A stretch of DNA of 5,642 nt, from positions 1-5,642 of the forward strand of contig QNBL01000184.1 in assembly GCA_003641695.1 (NCBI GenBank). The letters are read 5' to 3'. Position 1 is the stretch's first letter. Every line of letters starts with the position of its first letter. The notes below the pieces were generated by a model. The model saw only the letters and a list, made by a program, of their open reading frames with translations, was not told where the DNA came from and ran no database searches. Shown here piece after piece: positions 1 through 5,309 of this stretch. The translations under genes and the position numbers were made by a program. Source of the DNA: Spirochaetota bacterium (GTDB lineage Bacteria > Spirochaetota > Spirochaetia > B11-G9).

Positions 1-74
1 AAAGGCAGCCAGGTTAAGGCAGAATGTTTATGCATAAATTCCGGTCTCCAAAGATTTGTATAACAGAATCATAA

Positions 75-106
75 TCAGGGTTTATACATACTGTATAAAC
101 CCCTGA
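75..106 (-). terminator. Hairpin after the TauE-family gene, probable terminator
   Basis: A 13-bp stem (TCAGGGTTTATAC at 75-87 against 93-106, with one extra C bulged in the right arm) encloses a 5-nt loop, starting 11 nt past the permease stop codon. On the minus strand it is followed by a moderately T-rich stretch (TTATGATTCTGTTA) with no uninterrupted T run. On the plus strand there is a T6 run at 113-118. It could therefore also stop a plus-strand gene entering from the left. Minus-strand termination is the simpler reading because of its position. Confidence 0.55.
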
Positions 107-117
107 AATAGAATTTT

Positions 118-1050
118 TTACCATATATGGATGCCAAAAAAATTACTAATAAACTTCGCAGCAACATAAAGAAAATATATACCAAAAATCAGTTTTAAAG
201 TATTCGGCTTGATTTTTTTAATGGTAAGAGCTCCAATCTGTGCTCCAATTATTGTTCCTGAAGCCAAAACAAGTGCGGCACCGGGAAATACAAAACCTTG
301 AGCTAACTTAATACTTCCTCCTACTAACGCCATAGGTATCATTACAGCCAGAGAAGTTCCCATTGTAATGTAAACAGGGGCACCAAAGAGATATATCAGA
401 CCTGGTACCAGTGCATAACCCCCTCCCAGACCGACTAAACCTGTTAACGTTCCTACAATAACACCAAAGACCGACAGTTTGGCAGGATGGCCTCCTATAT
501 GCTGAGGATATTCAATGTGCATGCTGGTTGATCCAGAATCACTTTTTTTAGAACCTCTTATTCCCTCGTAGATCATTCGAAATGAGGGCCAGAGGAATAC
601 TATTCCTATGATCGCTCCCAGTAAGTTGGACTTGGCGGATAAGAAGGTAAATAACCATGATCCGATTATAACTCCAATGATACCCGCTGCTCCCATCCAG
701 ACCGTTACACGTTTATCAAGGTTTTTTTGTTTAAAATGGCCATAACCACCTGAAATAGCTGTGAAAATGACAGCAAACAATGTTGTTCCGACTGCTATCG
801 GGGCAGGGAACCCAAGCCAGAAATGGAGAACCGGCAGCATTACGCTGCACCCGCCGGTACCTATCCACCCGCCGAGAAGACCGGCAAGACTCCCTACAAT
901 GAATAGTGTAATGATCATTGTAATGTTTAATGAAGGGACGCCGTCAATTGCTGTAGTATCAAATGAAAGAACTAATATTGTACTAATTAATATTACTATA
1001 AGTAACAGTATTGTGAACTTGTACTTTATAAACCAGGATTCCTTATTCAT
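118..1050 (-). CDS. TauE/SafE-family sulfite/anion exporter-type permease
   Basis: This is a 310-residue polytopic membrane protein of the TauE/SafE family (PF01925). Members move small anions, often sulfur compounds such as sulfite, sulfonates or sulfoacetate, across the inner membrane. The family signature shows as two internal repeats. The N-terminal one runs about 56-110 (GLLGGWIGTGG, then PIAVGTTLF and HFKQKNLD). The C-terminal one runs about 200-252 (GTLTGLVGLGGG, then ITMGTSLAVMIP and IKLAQG). Hydrophobic segments lie near 10-30, 42-60, 63-82, 86-103, 115-136, 143-160, 192-212, 214-227, 229-250, 255-275 and 284-305. A hydrophilic loop at about 165-190 separates the halves. Length and topology are normal for the family. 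The ATG at 1050 is preceded by AAAGGA at good spacing. The gene stands alone on its transcript, with a possible leader peptide and promoter upstream. The substrate cannot be read from the sequence; no sulfonate-degradation or sulfur-oxidation gene is in the window. Confidence 0.92.
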   Translation of the reverse strand: MNKESWFIKYKFTILLLIVILISTILVLSFDTTAIDGVPSLNITMIITLFIVGSLAGLLGGWIGTGGCSVMLPVLHFWLGFPAPIAVGTTLFAVIFTAISGGYGHFKQKNLDKRVTVWMGAAGIIGVIIGSWLFTFLSAKSNLLGAIIGIVFLWPSFRMIYEGIRGSKKSDSGSTSMHIEYPQHIGGHPAKLSVFGVIVGTLTGLVGLGGGYALVPGLIYLFGAPVYITMGTSLAVMIPMALVGGSIKLAQGFVFPGAALVLASGTIIGAQIGALTIKKIKPNTLKLIFGIYFLYVAAKFISNFFGIHIW

Positions 1051-1112
1051 ATCTTTATTCCTTTATACGCTAGATTTTATGGATACTAAAAAATTACCTG
1101 TACTATTTTTAA

Positions 1113-1160
1113 TTAGCAACCTCGCCACCAGCAACGACAGAGTCTTCTTTTTCTTTTCAC
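1113..1160 (-). CDS. Putative Cys/Trp-rich leader peptide upstream of the TauE-family gene
   Basis: This 15-codon frame reads MKRKRRLCRCWWRGC, with GTG start at 1160-1158 and TAA stop at 1115-1113. It has three Cys (8, 10, 15), adjacent Trp (11-12), and seven Lys/Arg. A purine-rich AAAGGGG sits five bases before the GTG, and a good extended -10 box lies just upstream, so the frame would start about 20 nt into the transcript, as leader peptides do. The permease ATG follows 62 nt after the stop. Runs of one or two scarce amino acids at the end of a tiny first frame are the hallmark of attenuator leaders: tandem Trp in the E. coli trp leader, and Cys runs in mycobacterial cysteine-responsive leaders. 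The only hairpin I see downstream is weak (about 1086-1116, almost all A-T, with one arm on the stop codon). Chance is a real alternative for so short a frame. I know no named family for it. Confidence 0.4.
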   Translation of the reverse strand: MKRKRRLCRCWWRGC

Positions 1161-1187
1161 TTTTTCCCCTTTTTCTGTAAGGATGCA

Positions 1188-1196
1188 ATTATAACA
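1188..1196 (-). promoter_or_regulatory. Extended -10 promoter for the leader and TauE-family gene
   Basis: On the minus strand the sequence TGTTATAAT combines a perfect TATAAT hexamer (1193-1188) with an upstream TG one base away, the classic extended -10. No good -35 sits 16-18 bp upstream, which extended -10 promoters tolerate. An alternative, TTGCAT-N17-TATTTT, lies slightly further upstream on the same strand. Transcription would start near 1181, giving a 5' untranslated region of about 130 nt before the permease. Confidence 0.45.
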
Positions 1197-1394
1197 ATAA
1201 AATATCAAATATTGAGAAAAAATGCAATAATATAGTATAAAAATCTATCTATAGTTCTTTTTGTATTTCTTCAAAGTAATATGCAGTGATGATGCGACTT
1301 CGGATCAAATGTGGAGATTTATTGTATGGAAAAGATATTGAGTTTTGATATTGGTTTTTGTAGCCGGATATTCCAGTCTGTTATCTGCTTGCTC

Positions 1395-2066
1395 TCAGCT
1401 TCTGCCGAAGTAGCGGTCCTCTATAAGAGCCCGCTTATAGAGTTTCAGCAGTACGATTCCCGCAGCAGCAAGGAGCAGAATTACGAGGAATGAGGTCATC
1501 CCTCCGTAGAAAAGCAGAAAGTCGTAGAGCCCGTGTATGGTTACTGCCAGGATAAAACCTGCCATAATGCTTCCGTTACCCTGGAATTTTGACTTTCCTA
1601 TAAAGTATCCCATTATCCCCGAGGCCGCGGCATGGAGGGGCACTGCTGTCAACCCTCTGATTATAAGAACAGACAGGGCACCGAAGCTGTAGAAAAGGTT
1701 TTCGAAAAAGGCAAATCCAAGGCTTGCTGTAATCGTATAGACAATACCATCGGTAACTTCATCAAATTCTTTTCTGTTATAAATAAAAATTCGGATAACG
1801 GAAAGTTTTATCCCTTCTTCAACTACACCTGCAATAAGGAACGCCCTGAACAAGCTGTTCGTAAGCCGCGTTGACCCCTGAAAGAACGGAGAAAGAAAAA
1901 TCTCTATCAGTGCTGCGGGGATAACCGCTGCAAAACCCAGCAGAAATGTTTTCAGGATCAGTGCCGGAGGTTCCCTTTTCTGGCTGTCCTTTGAGTAAAA
2001 ATAGACAACAAGAATCAGGGATGGAATAAAAGCAAGGATGACATTTATAAGGATCAGGTAGATCAC
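1395..2066 (-). CDS. PrsW-family intramembrane metalloprotease
   Basis: A 223-residue membrane protein with the PrsW family pattern (PF13367). The first membrane segment (about 3-24) is followed by the usual YxxD...EPP junction (YSKDSQKREPP, 24-34). The putative active-site motifs are all present: EEGIK (83-87), FFEN with Glu122, His145 in PLHAAASG, and IHGLYD with His178 and Asp182. These Glu and His residues in membrane helices are thought to bind the catalytic zinc. Bacillus subtilis PrsW, of similar length, makes the first cut in the anti-sigma factor RsiW in response to envelope stress. No sigma/anti-sigma pair is visible here, so the target is unknown. The start is GTG, overlapping the upstream TGA as GTGA, with AAGGAAGG six bases before it. 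This indicates translational coupling to the DUF3783 gene. The C-terminal tail (210-223) is short and polar. Family assignment is firm; the substrate is not. Confidence 0.9.
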   Translation of the reverse strand: MIYLILINVILAFIPSLILVVYFYSKDSQKREPPALILKTFLLGFAAVIPAALIEIFLSPFFQGSTRLTNSLFRAFLIAGVVEEGIKLSVIRIFIYNRKEFDEVTDGIVYTITASLGFAFFENLFYSFGALSVLIIRGLTAVPLHAAASGIMGYFIGKSKFQGNGSIMAGFILAVTIHGLYDFLLFYGGMTSFLVILLLAAAGIVLLKLYKRALIEDRYFGRS

Positions 2067-2296
2067 TGTCCGCCTTCCTTTTTTTCCCGCTCCATCTCCA
2101 TGAAATATGCATGATCCTCTCTTACATCAGAGATTATATCCTTGAGTTTCCAATCCAGATTTACCGGGGTAGACATGGAAAATGCAATATCGGAAGGGTT
2201 TTTAACATGTGATTTTATCAGCCGCATTAATTCAAAAACTGTTTCCTTTTCAAATCCATGCATGATTATAACTTTCCCATCCGGATTTGCGTTCAT
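2063..2296 (-). CDS. Small DUF3783-family protein
   Basis: A 77-residue soluble protein without a signal peptide. The pattern is a hydrophobic strand ending in HGF (KVIIMHGF, 8-15), a helix rich in Glu/Leu (16-32), then a second strand and a TPVNLDWKLKDII block (43-55) ending in an acidic helix. This matches what I know of the DUF3783 domain, a small alpha/beta domain of unknown function with a conserved Asn/Trp block before the last helix. The tail (61-77) is highly charged. The ATG at 2296 has a strong GGGAGG five bases upstream. The gene leads a two-gene unit, its stop codon overlapping the start of the PrsW-family protease, so the two proteins are made together. A role as a cytosolic partner or regulator of the protease is an inference from this coupling only. 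The family call is from memory of the profile and should be confirmed by a domain search. Confidence 0.75.
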   Translation of the reverse strand: MNANPDGKVIIMHGFEKETVFELMRLIKSHVKNPSDIAFSMSTPVNLDWKLKDIISDVREDHAYFMEMEREKKEGGQ

Positions 2297-2313
2297 GTTT
2301 TCCTCCCATCCGT

Positions 2314-2348
2314 TTGACGGTTGCCTATTGTGTTTGTATCTTTACTAT
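2314..2348 (+). promoter_or_regulatory. Candidate clpB promoter region
   Basis: Two overlapping sigma-70-like candidates are visible: TTGACG (2314-2319) with a 17-bp spacer to TATCTT (2337-2342), and TTGCCT (2321-2326) with a 16-bp spacer to TACTAT (2343-2348). Neither can be preferred by eye. No CIRCE inverted repeat (the HrcA operator, TTAGCACTC and its complement) and no sigma-32-like -10 box (CCCCAT) is found between the two start codons, so the usual heat-shock signals for clpB are absent here. Confidence 0.4.
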
Positions 2349-2372
2349 AAATCAATTTAAAAAATAAAACAA
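2344..2372 (-). promoter_or_regulatory. Candidate promoter for the DUF3783-PrsW unit
   Basis: On the minus strand TTGTTT (2372-2367) is separated by 17 bp from TATAGT (2349-2344). The transcript would start near 2337, leaving about 40 nt before the DUF3783 start codon. It overlaps the candidate clpB promoter elements on the other strand, so the two promoters share the 90-bp intergenic region and may compete or be co-regulated. Confidence 0.4.
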
Positions 2373-2386
2373 TCGAGGTGAATAAT

Positions 2387-4966
2387 ATGAGATACGATAA
2401 GATGACTGTAAAGGTGCAGGAAGCTCTGCAGGATGCAAGCTCCATAGCACACAAGTACAACCATAACAATATTGATGTAGAGCATATGCTTGCAGCTTTA
2501 TTGGAACAGCAGGATGGGGTAATTGGGCCGCTTTTTGACAGGCTTGGAGTAAGCAGAAATAATATAGAAGGATTAATAAAGGAACTTCTGGAAGCAAAGC
2601 CCAGGGTTTACGGTGATGCTGCCCAGGCGGGATTATCTCCCGGACTGAACCGTTTGCTCCATGATGCGGAAAGCGAGGCGCAGAAACTGAAGGATGAATA
2701 TCTCAGCTCCGAGCATATTCTCCTTGCGGCAATCGGGCAGGATAATGAATGTGCAAAAAGGCTCCGGCAGGAGGGAGTAACCAGGGATGGAATTCTAATG
2801 GCTCTCCAGTCAATTCGGGGAAATCAGCGGGTAACCGATCAAAACCCCGAAGAAAGGTACCAGGTCCTGGATAAATATTGTAAAGATCTTACCGCTCTAG
2901 CCAGGAGAGATAAACTCGATCCTGTAATAGGAAGGGATGAGGAGATCCGCAGGGTAATGCAGGTACTATCGAGGAGAACAAAGAACAACCCTGTTCTTAT
3001 AGGAGAGCCGGGAGTTGGTAAAACTGCTATTGCCGAGGGGCTGGCCCGGAGAATTGTATCCGGGGATGTTCCCGATTCTCTTAAAAACAAGAGACTTCTT
3101 GCTCTTGACCTGGGAGCATTGATTGCGGGAGCAAAGTTCAGAGGAGAATTTGAAGACCGGCTCAAAGCGGTTATCCATGAGATAACTGAATCTGACGGGG
3201 AGATAATTCTCTTTATAGATGAGCTTCATACGCTTATCGGAGCAGGGGCTGCTGAAGGTTCAACGGATGCCTCCAATCTTTTAAAACCTGCCCTTGCCAG
3301 GGGAGAGCTGCGGGCAATAGGTGCAACAACTCTTGACGAATACAGGAAGCATATTGAAAAAGATCCTGCTCTGGAGAGACGTTTCCAGCCGGTATATACA
3401 GCTGAACCCTCTGTTGAAAATACTATTGCGATTCTCAGGGGGATAAAAGACCGTTACGAGGTTCACCACGGTGTAAGAATCAAGGATGATGCCCTGATAG
3501 CAGCAGCTATGCTTTCTGACAGATACATAACCTCCCGGTTTCTACCCGATAAAGCAATTGATCTCGTGGATGAAGCAGCCAGCCAGTTAAAAATGGAGAT
3601 TGAAAGTCAGCCTGTGGAGCTGGACAAGATTGAAAGGAGGATACTGCAGCTGGATATTGAACGGCATGCTCTTTCAAAAGAGAAGGATGATGCATCCAGA
3701 GAACGGTATGAAAAGATAGAGCAGGAGCTTGCTGATCTCAAAACACGCCGGGATGCCATGAGGCTGCAGTGGAAGAACGAGAAGAGTATAATTGAAGAGA
3801 TACGGGCTTTGAATTCAGAGCTTGAGCAGATGAAAACTCTTGAGGTCAAATATGAACGTGAGGGAAACCTTACCAAAGCAGCAGAAATCAAACATGGCAG
3901 AGTCCCTGATCTGGAGACGAAAATAGAAGAGCTTTCCGGACGTCTGGAGGAAATTCAGACAGATTCCCAGCTTTTAAGAGAGGAGGTGTCCGAGGAAGAT
4001 ATTGCCAGGATTGTATCAACCTGGACCGGAATTCCTGTTTCCAAGATGCTTTCTTCGGAGATGGCCAAGCTTCTTACCCTGGAAAATACCCTGGCAAAGA
4101 GGGTCGTTGGACAGGAAAAAGCGATAACAGCAGTGTCCGATGCAATCCGCAGGAACAAAACGGGACTTTCCGATGAAGCAAGACCGCTGGGCTCTTTCAT
4201 CTTTCTTGGACCTACTGGAGTCGGTAAAACCGAGCTGGCAAAGACCCTTGCTGATTACCTTTTTAACGATGAAAAAGCTTTGACCCGTATAGACATGAGT
4301 GAATACATGGAAAAGCATTCCGTCTCAAGACTCATCGGAGCGCCTCCGGGATATGTCGGGTACGATCAGGGAGGCCAGCTGACAGAAGCGGTCCGCAGAC
4401 GTCCTTATTCGGTAATCCTTTTTGATGAGATAGAGAAAGCTCACCCCGATGTGTTCAACGTGCTTCTCCAGCTGCTTGATGACGGAAGGCTGACCGACGG
4501 GCAGGGACGTGTTGTCGATTTCAGGAACTCCATTATAATTTTAACCAGTAATGTCGGCAGCGATCTCCTCCTTACTAGCGAAGATGTGGATTCGGTATCC
4601 GGGCAGATAATGGAGCGGTTGAAGGGACTCTTCAAGCCTGAATTCTTAAACCGGGTAGATGAGATTATTTTCTTTAAACGTCTTGAAAGGGATCAGATCC
4701 TGAAGATTGTAGATATACAGCTTGAGCGGCTTAAAAACCGTCTTACAGAGAAAAAGATATTCATTAATGTAGATGATAAAGCCCTGGAATTCCTTGCTGA
4801 GAAAGGATTTGACCCTCTGTTCGGTGCTCGTCCGGTTAAACGGGCCATACAGAACCTTGTGCAGAATCCTCTGGCTAAATTTATCCTGAGCGGGGAGGTA
4901 AAGGAAGGTGATACGGTTATAATTACTGCGGATGGAGAAAATATAGATTTTTCAGTTAAAAAATAA
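2387..4966 (+). CDS. clpB: ATP-dependent protein disaggregase ClpB
   Basis: ClpB (Hsp100) is a cytosolic hexamer that threads aggregated protein through its pore and works with DnaK. I place the start at the ATG at 2387, with AGGTG six bases upstream, giving 859 residues, close to E. coli. The in-frame GTG at 2378 lacks a site of its own and is part of that Shine-Dalgarno. Numbered from the ATG: Clp N-domain about 1-145. First AAA+ module: Walker A GEPGVGKT 206-213, pore-loop KFRG with Phe251, Walker B Asp278-Glu279, arginine fingers 331-332. Coiled-coil middle domain about 405-530, with the typical KYEREGNLTKAAEIKHG. Second module: Walker A GPTGVGKT 608-615, pore-loop GYVGYDQGG with Tyr656, Walker B Asp680-Glu681, Arg756, and sensor-2 GAR at 813-815. 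The middle domain and the absence of an IGF/IGL-type ClpP-binding loop separate it from ClpA/ClpC. All catalytic residues are intact. It is divergent from the DUF3783-PrsW unit and ends before a GC-rich hairpin. Confidence 0.98.
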   Translation: MRYDKMTVKVQEALQDASSIAHKYNHNNIDVEHMLAALLEQQDGVIGPLFDRLGVSRNNIEGLIKELLEAKPRVYGDAAQAGLSPGLNRLLHDAESEAQKLKDEYLSSEHILLAAIGQDNECAKRLRQEGVTRDGILMALQSIRGNQRVTDQNPEERYQVLDKYCKDLTALARRDKLDPVIGRDEEIRRVMQVLSRRTKNNPVLIGEPGVGKTAIAEGLARRIVSGDVPDSLKNKRLLALDLGALIAGAKFRGEFEDRLKAVIHEITESDGEIILFIDELHTLIGAGAAEGSTDASNLLKPALARGELRAIGATTLDEYRKHIEKDPALERRFQPVYTAEPSVENTIAILRGIKDRYEVHHGVRIKDDALIAAAMLSDRYITSRFLPDKAIDLVDEAASQLKMEIESQPVELDKIERRILQLDIERHALSKEKDDASRERYEKIEQELADLKTRRDAMRLQWKNEKSIIEEIRALNSELEQMKTLEVKYEREGNLTKAAEIKHGRVPDLETKIEELSGRLEEIQTDSQLLREEVSEEDIARIVSTWTGIPVSKMLSSEMAKLLTLENTLAKRVVGQEKAITAVSDAIRRNKTGLSDEARPLGSFIFLGPTGVGKTELAKTLADYLFNDEKALTRIDMSEYMEKHSVSRLIGAPPGYVGYDQGGQLTEAVRRRPYSVILFDEIEKAHPDVFNVLLQLLDDGRLTDGQGRVVDFRNSIIILTSNVGSDLLLTSEDVDSVSGQIMERLKGLFKPEFLNRVDEIIFFKRLERDQILKIVDIQLERLKNRLTEKKIFINVDDKALEFLAEKGFDPLFGARPVKRAIQNLVQNPLAKFILSGEVKEGDTVIITADGENIDFSVKK

Positions 4967-4980
4967 TCTTTTTTTAATAA

Positions 4981-5002
4981 ACCCCGGGGGATTCTCCGGG
5001 GT
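4981..5002 (+). terminator. Terminator hairpin after clpB
   Basis: The stem ACCCCGGGG pairs with CTCCGGGGT (nine pairs including one G-T) around a GATT loop, beginning 15 nt after the clpB stop. It is followed by AGTTTAAAATAAT, so the T tract is weak, though TAAA before and TTTA after the stem could extend it past a small bulge. A T7 run (4969-4975) precedes the stem. Position and GC-rich stem favour a terminator, perhaps of the weak-tract type. Confidence 0.6.
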
Positions 5003-5059
5003 AGTTTAAAATAATCACATATTATGAGTAAAATAGTTGTCCCGTTGTTGATCTAGTAG

Positions 5060-5069
5060 TTGTTAACAA
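5060..5069. repeat. Palindrome TTGTTAACAA
   Basis: A perfect 10-bp palindrome about 240 bp upstream of the TRAP gene. Its TGTTAA core recurs in the inverted repeat at the TRAP promoter (5276-5281), so it could be an auxiliary operator. Short AT-rich palindromes also occur by chance. Confidence 0.3.
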
Positions 5070-5074
5070 GATTT

Positions 5075-5112
5075 ATGCAATAGAGATTGTCACTGATCTC
5101 TTTGTCTTGCAT
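5075..5112. repeat. Two-segment hairpin in the gap
   Basis: The outer arms ATGCAA (5075-5080) and TTGCAT (5107-5112) and the inner arms AGAGAT (5082-5087) and ATCTCT (5096-5101) pair perfectly, with a 1-by-5 internal loop and an 8-nt apical loop. No T tract follows on either strand, so it does not look like a terminator. It may be a structured RNA element or a protein-binding site; its role is unknown. Confidence 0.4.
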
Positions 5113-5120
5113 TTATTCCA

Positions 5121-5132
5121 CTGTTTAAACAG
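5121..5132. repeat. Palindrome CTGTTTAAACAG
   Basis: A perfect 12-bp palindrome, a little longer than expected by chance in a gap of this size. Its half-site resembles the TTTAACA/TGTTAAA arms next to the TRAP gene, with one extra central base per arm. A possible operator. Confidence 0.35.
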
Positions 5133-5247
5133 GAATCCTCCCAGAGCTCAGAAGGCTGCCCCCTTAGTGATAAATAATACCGATAGTGATAGTGTGATTT
5201 GATGTAATGAAAGCAAAAAAAGTAGCCCCGGATTTATGCTTTTTTCA

Positions 5248-5282
5248 TTGTGCATTTAACAAAATCTATATATACTGTTAAA
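5248..5282 (+). promoter_or_regulatory. Candidate TRAP-gene promoter with flanking inverted repeat
   Basis: TATACT (5271-5276) is a good -10 box, 17 bp after a poor -35, TTGTGC (5248-5253). A 7-bp inverted repeat, TTTAACA (5255-5261) and TGTTAAA (5276-5282), spaced by 14 bp, brackets the spacer and the -10 box. A protein bound there would block polymerase, so repression is the natural guess; the regulator is not in the window. The start codon follows about 28 nt after the repeat. Confidence 0.45.
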
Positions 5283-5309
5283 GATTTAATTCATCTAAAA
5301 GGAGACAGT

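Larger units (their letters stand above)
1051..1394. other. AT-rich gap between the permease and PrsW-family genes
   Basis: Both flanking genes are on the minus strand. The part next to the permease (1051-1200) is read here as its 5' leader, listed separately. A GC-richer island (about 1117-1142) stands out in it and coincides with the Cys/Trp codons of the leader frame. The part from 1200 to 1394, downstream of the PrsW-family gene, shows no convincing gene. It holds an imperfect tandem repeat on the plus strand (GATATTGAGTTTT at 1334-1346, then GATATTGGTTTTT at 1347-1359). I see no clear terminator for the PrsW-family gene. Confidence 0.6.
5003..5309. other. Gap between clpB and the TRAP gene
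   Basis: With the terminator before it, this makes about 340 bases without a gene. No reading frame with a credible ribosome site was found; an ATG at 5024 runs only ten codons. The stretch is rich in small symmetries: palindromes at 5060-5069 and 5121-5132, a two-part hairpin at 5075-5112, a tandem GATAGT pair near 5182-5193, an imperfect A-tract/T-tract inverted repeat (AATGAAA 5206-5212 with TTTCATT 5243-5249), and an inverted repeat around the candidate promoter at 5255-5282. It reads as a regulatory region for the TRAP gene. Confidence 0.5.

Noticed and set aside
1..63. Possible 3' end of a plus-strand gene (open frames ending at TAA 35-37 or 61-63), or a minus-strand start at 35.
   Set aside because: Too short to recognise any family, and three frames compete. 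The hairpin with a plus-strand T run after it is suggestive only.
761..1180. 139-codon plus-strand frame over the permease N-terminus and leader.
   Set aside because: Antisense to a clear TauE-family gene; low-complexity Phe/Pro composition typical of a shadow frame, and no family resemblance.
1311..1493. 60-codon plus-strand frame starting in the gap.
   Set aside because: Its second half is antisense to the PrsW-family C-terminus and it resembles nothing known. An inner ATG (1326) has a GGAG upstream, so it cannot be fully excluded, but support is too weak.
1819..2112. 97-codon minus-strand frame overlapping the PrsW-family and DUF3783 genes.
   Set aside because: Out of frame with both well-supported genes, which have their own ribosome sites and a coupled junction.
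3128..3145. Phe in place of Tyr in the first pore loop of ClpB (KFRG rather than KYRG).
   Set aside because: An aromatic residue is kept, and I recall KFRG in other bacterial ClpB proteins, so it is normal variation.
2966..4635. Several minus-strand frames of 60-108 codons inside clpB.
   Set aside because: All are antisense shadows of a fully intact, highly conserved gene.
5206..5249. A-tract/T-tract inverted repeat (AATGAAAGC ... GCTTTTTTCATT) as a second terminator.
   Set aside because: The stem needs a three-base bulge or a shifted register and has few G-C pairs, and no gene ends just before it.
4967..5309. A degraded gene, tRNA or known riboswitch in the gap.
   Set aside because: No frame with family resemblance, no cloverleaf, and no riboswitch core that I recognise.
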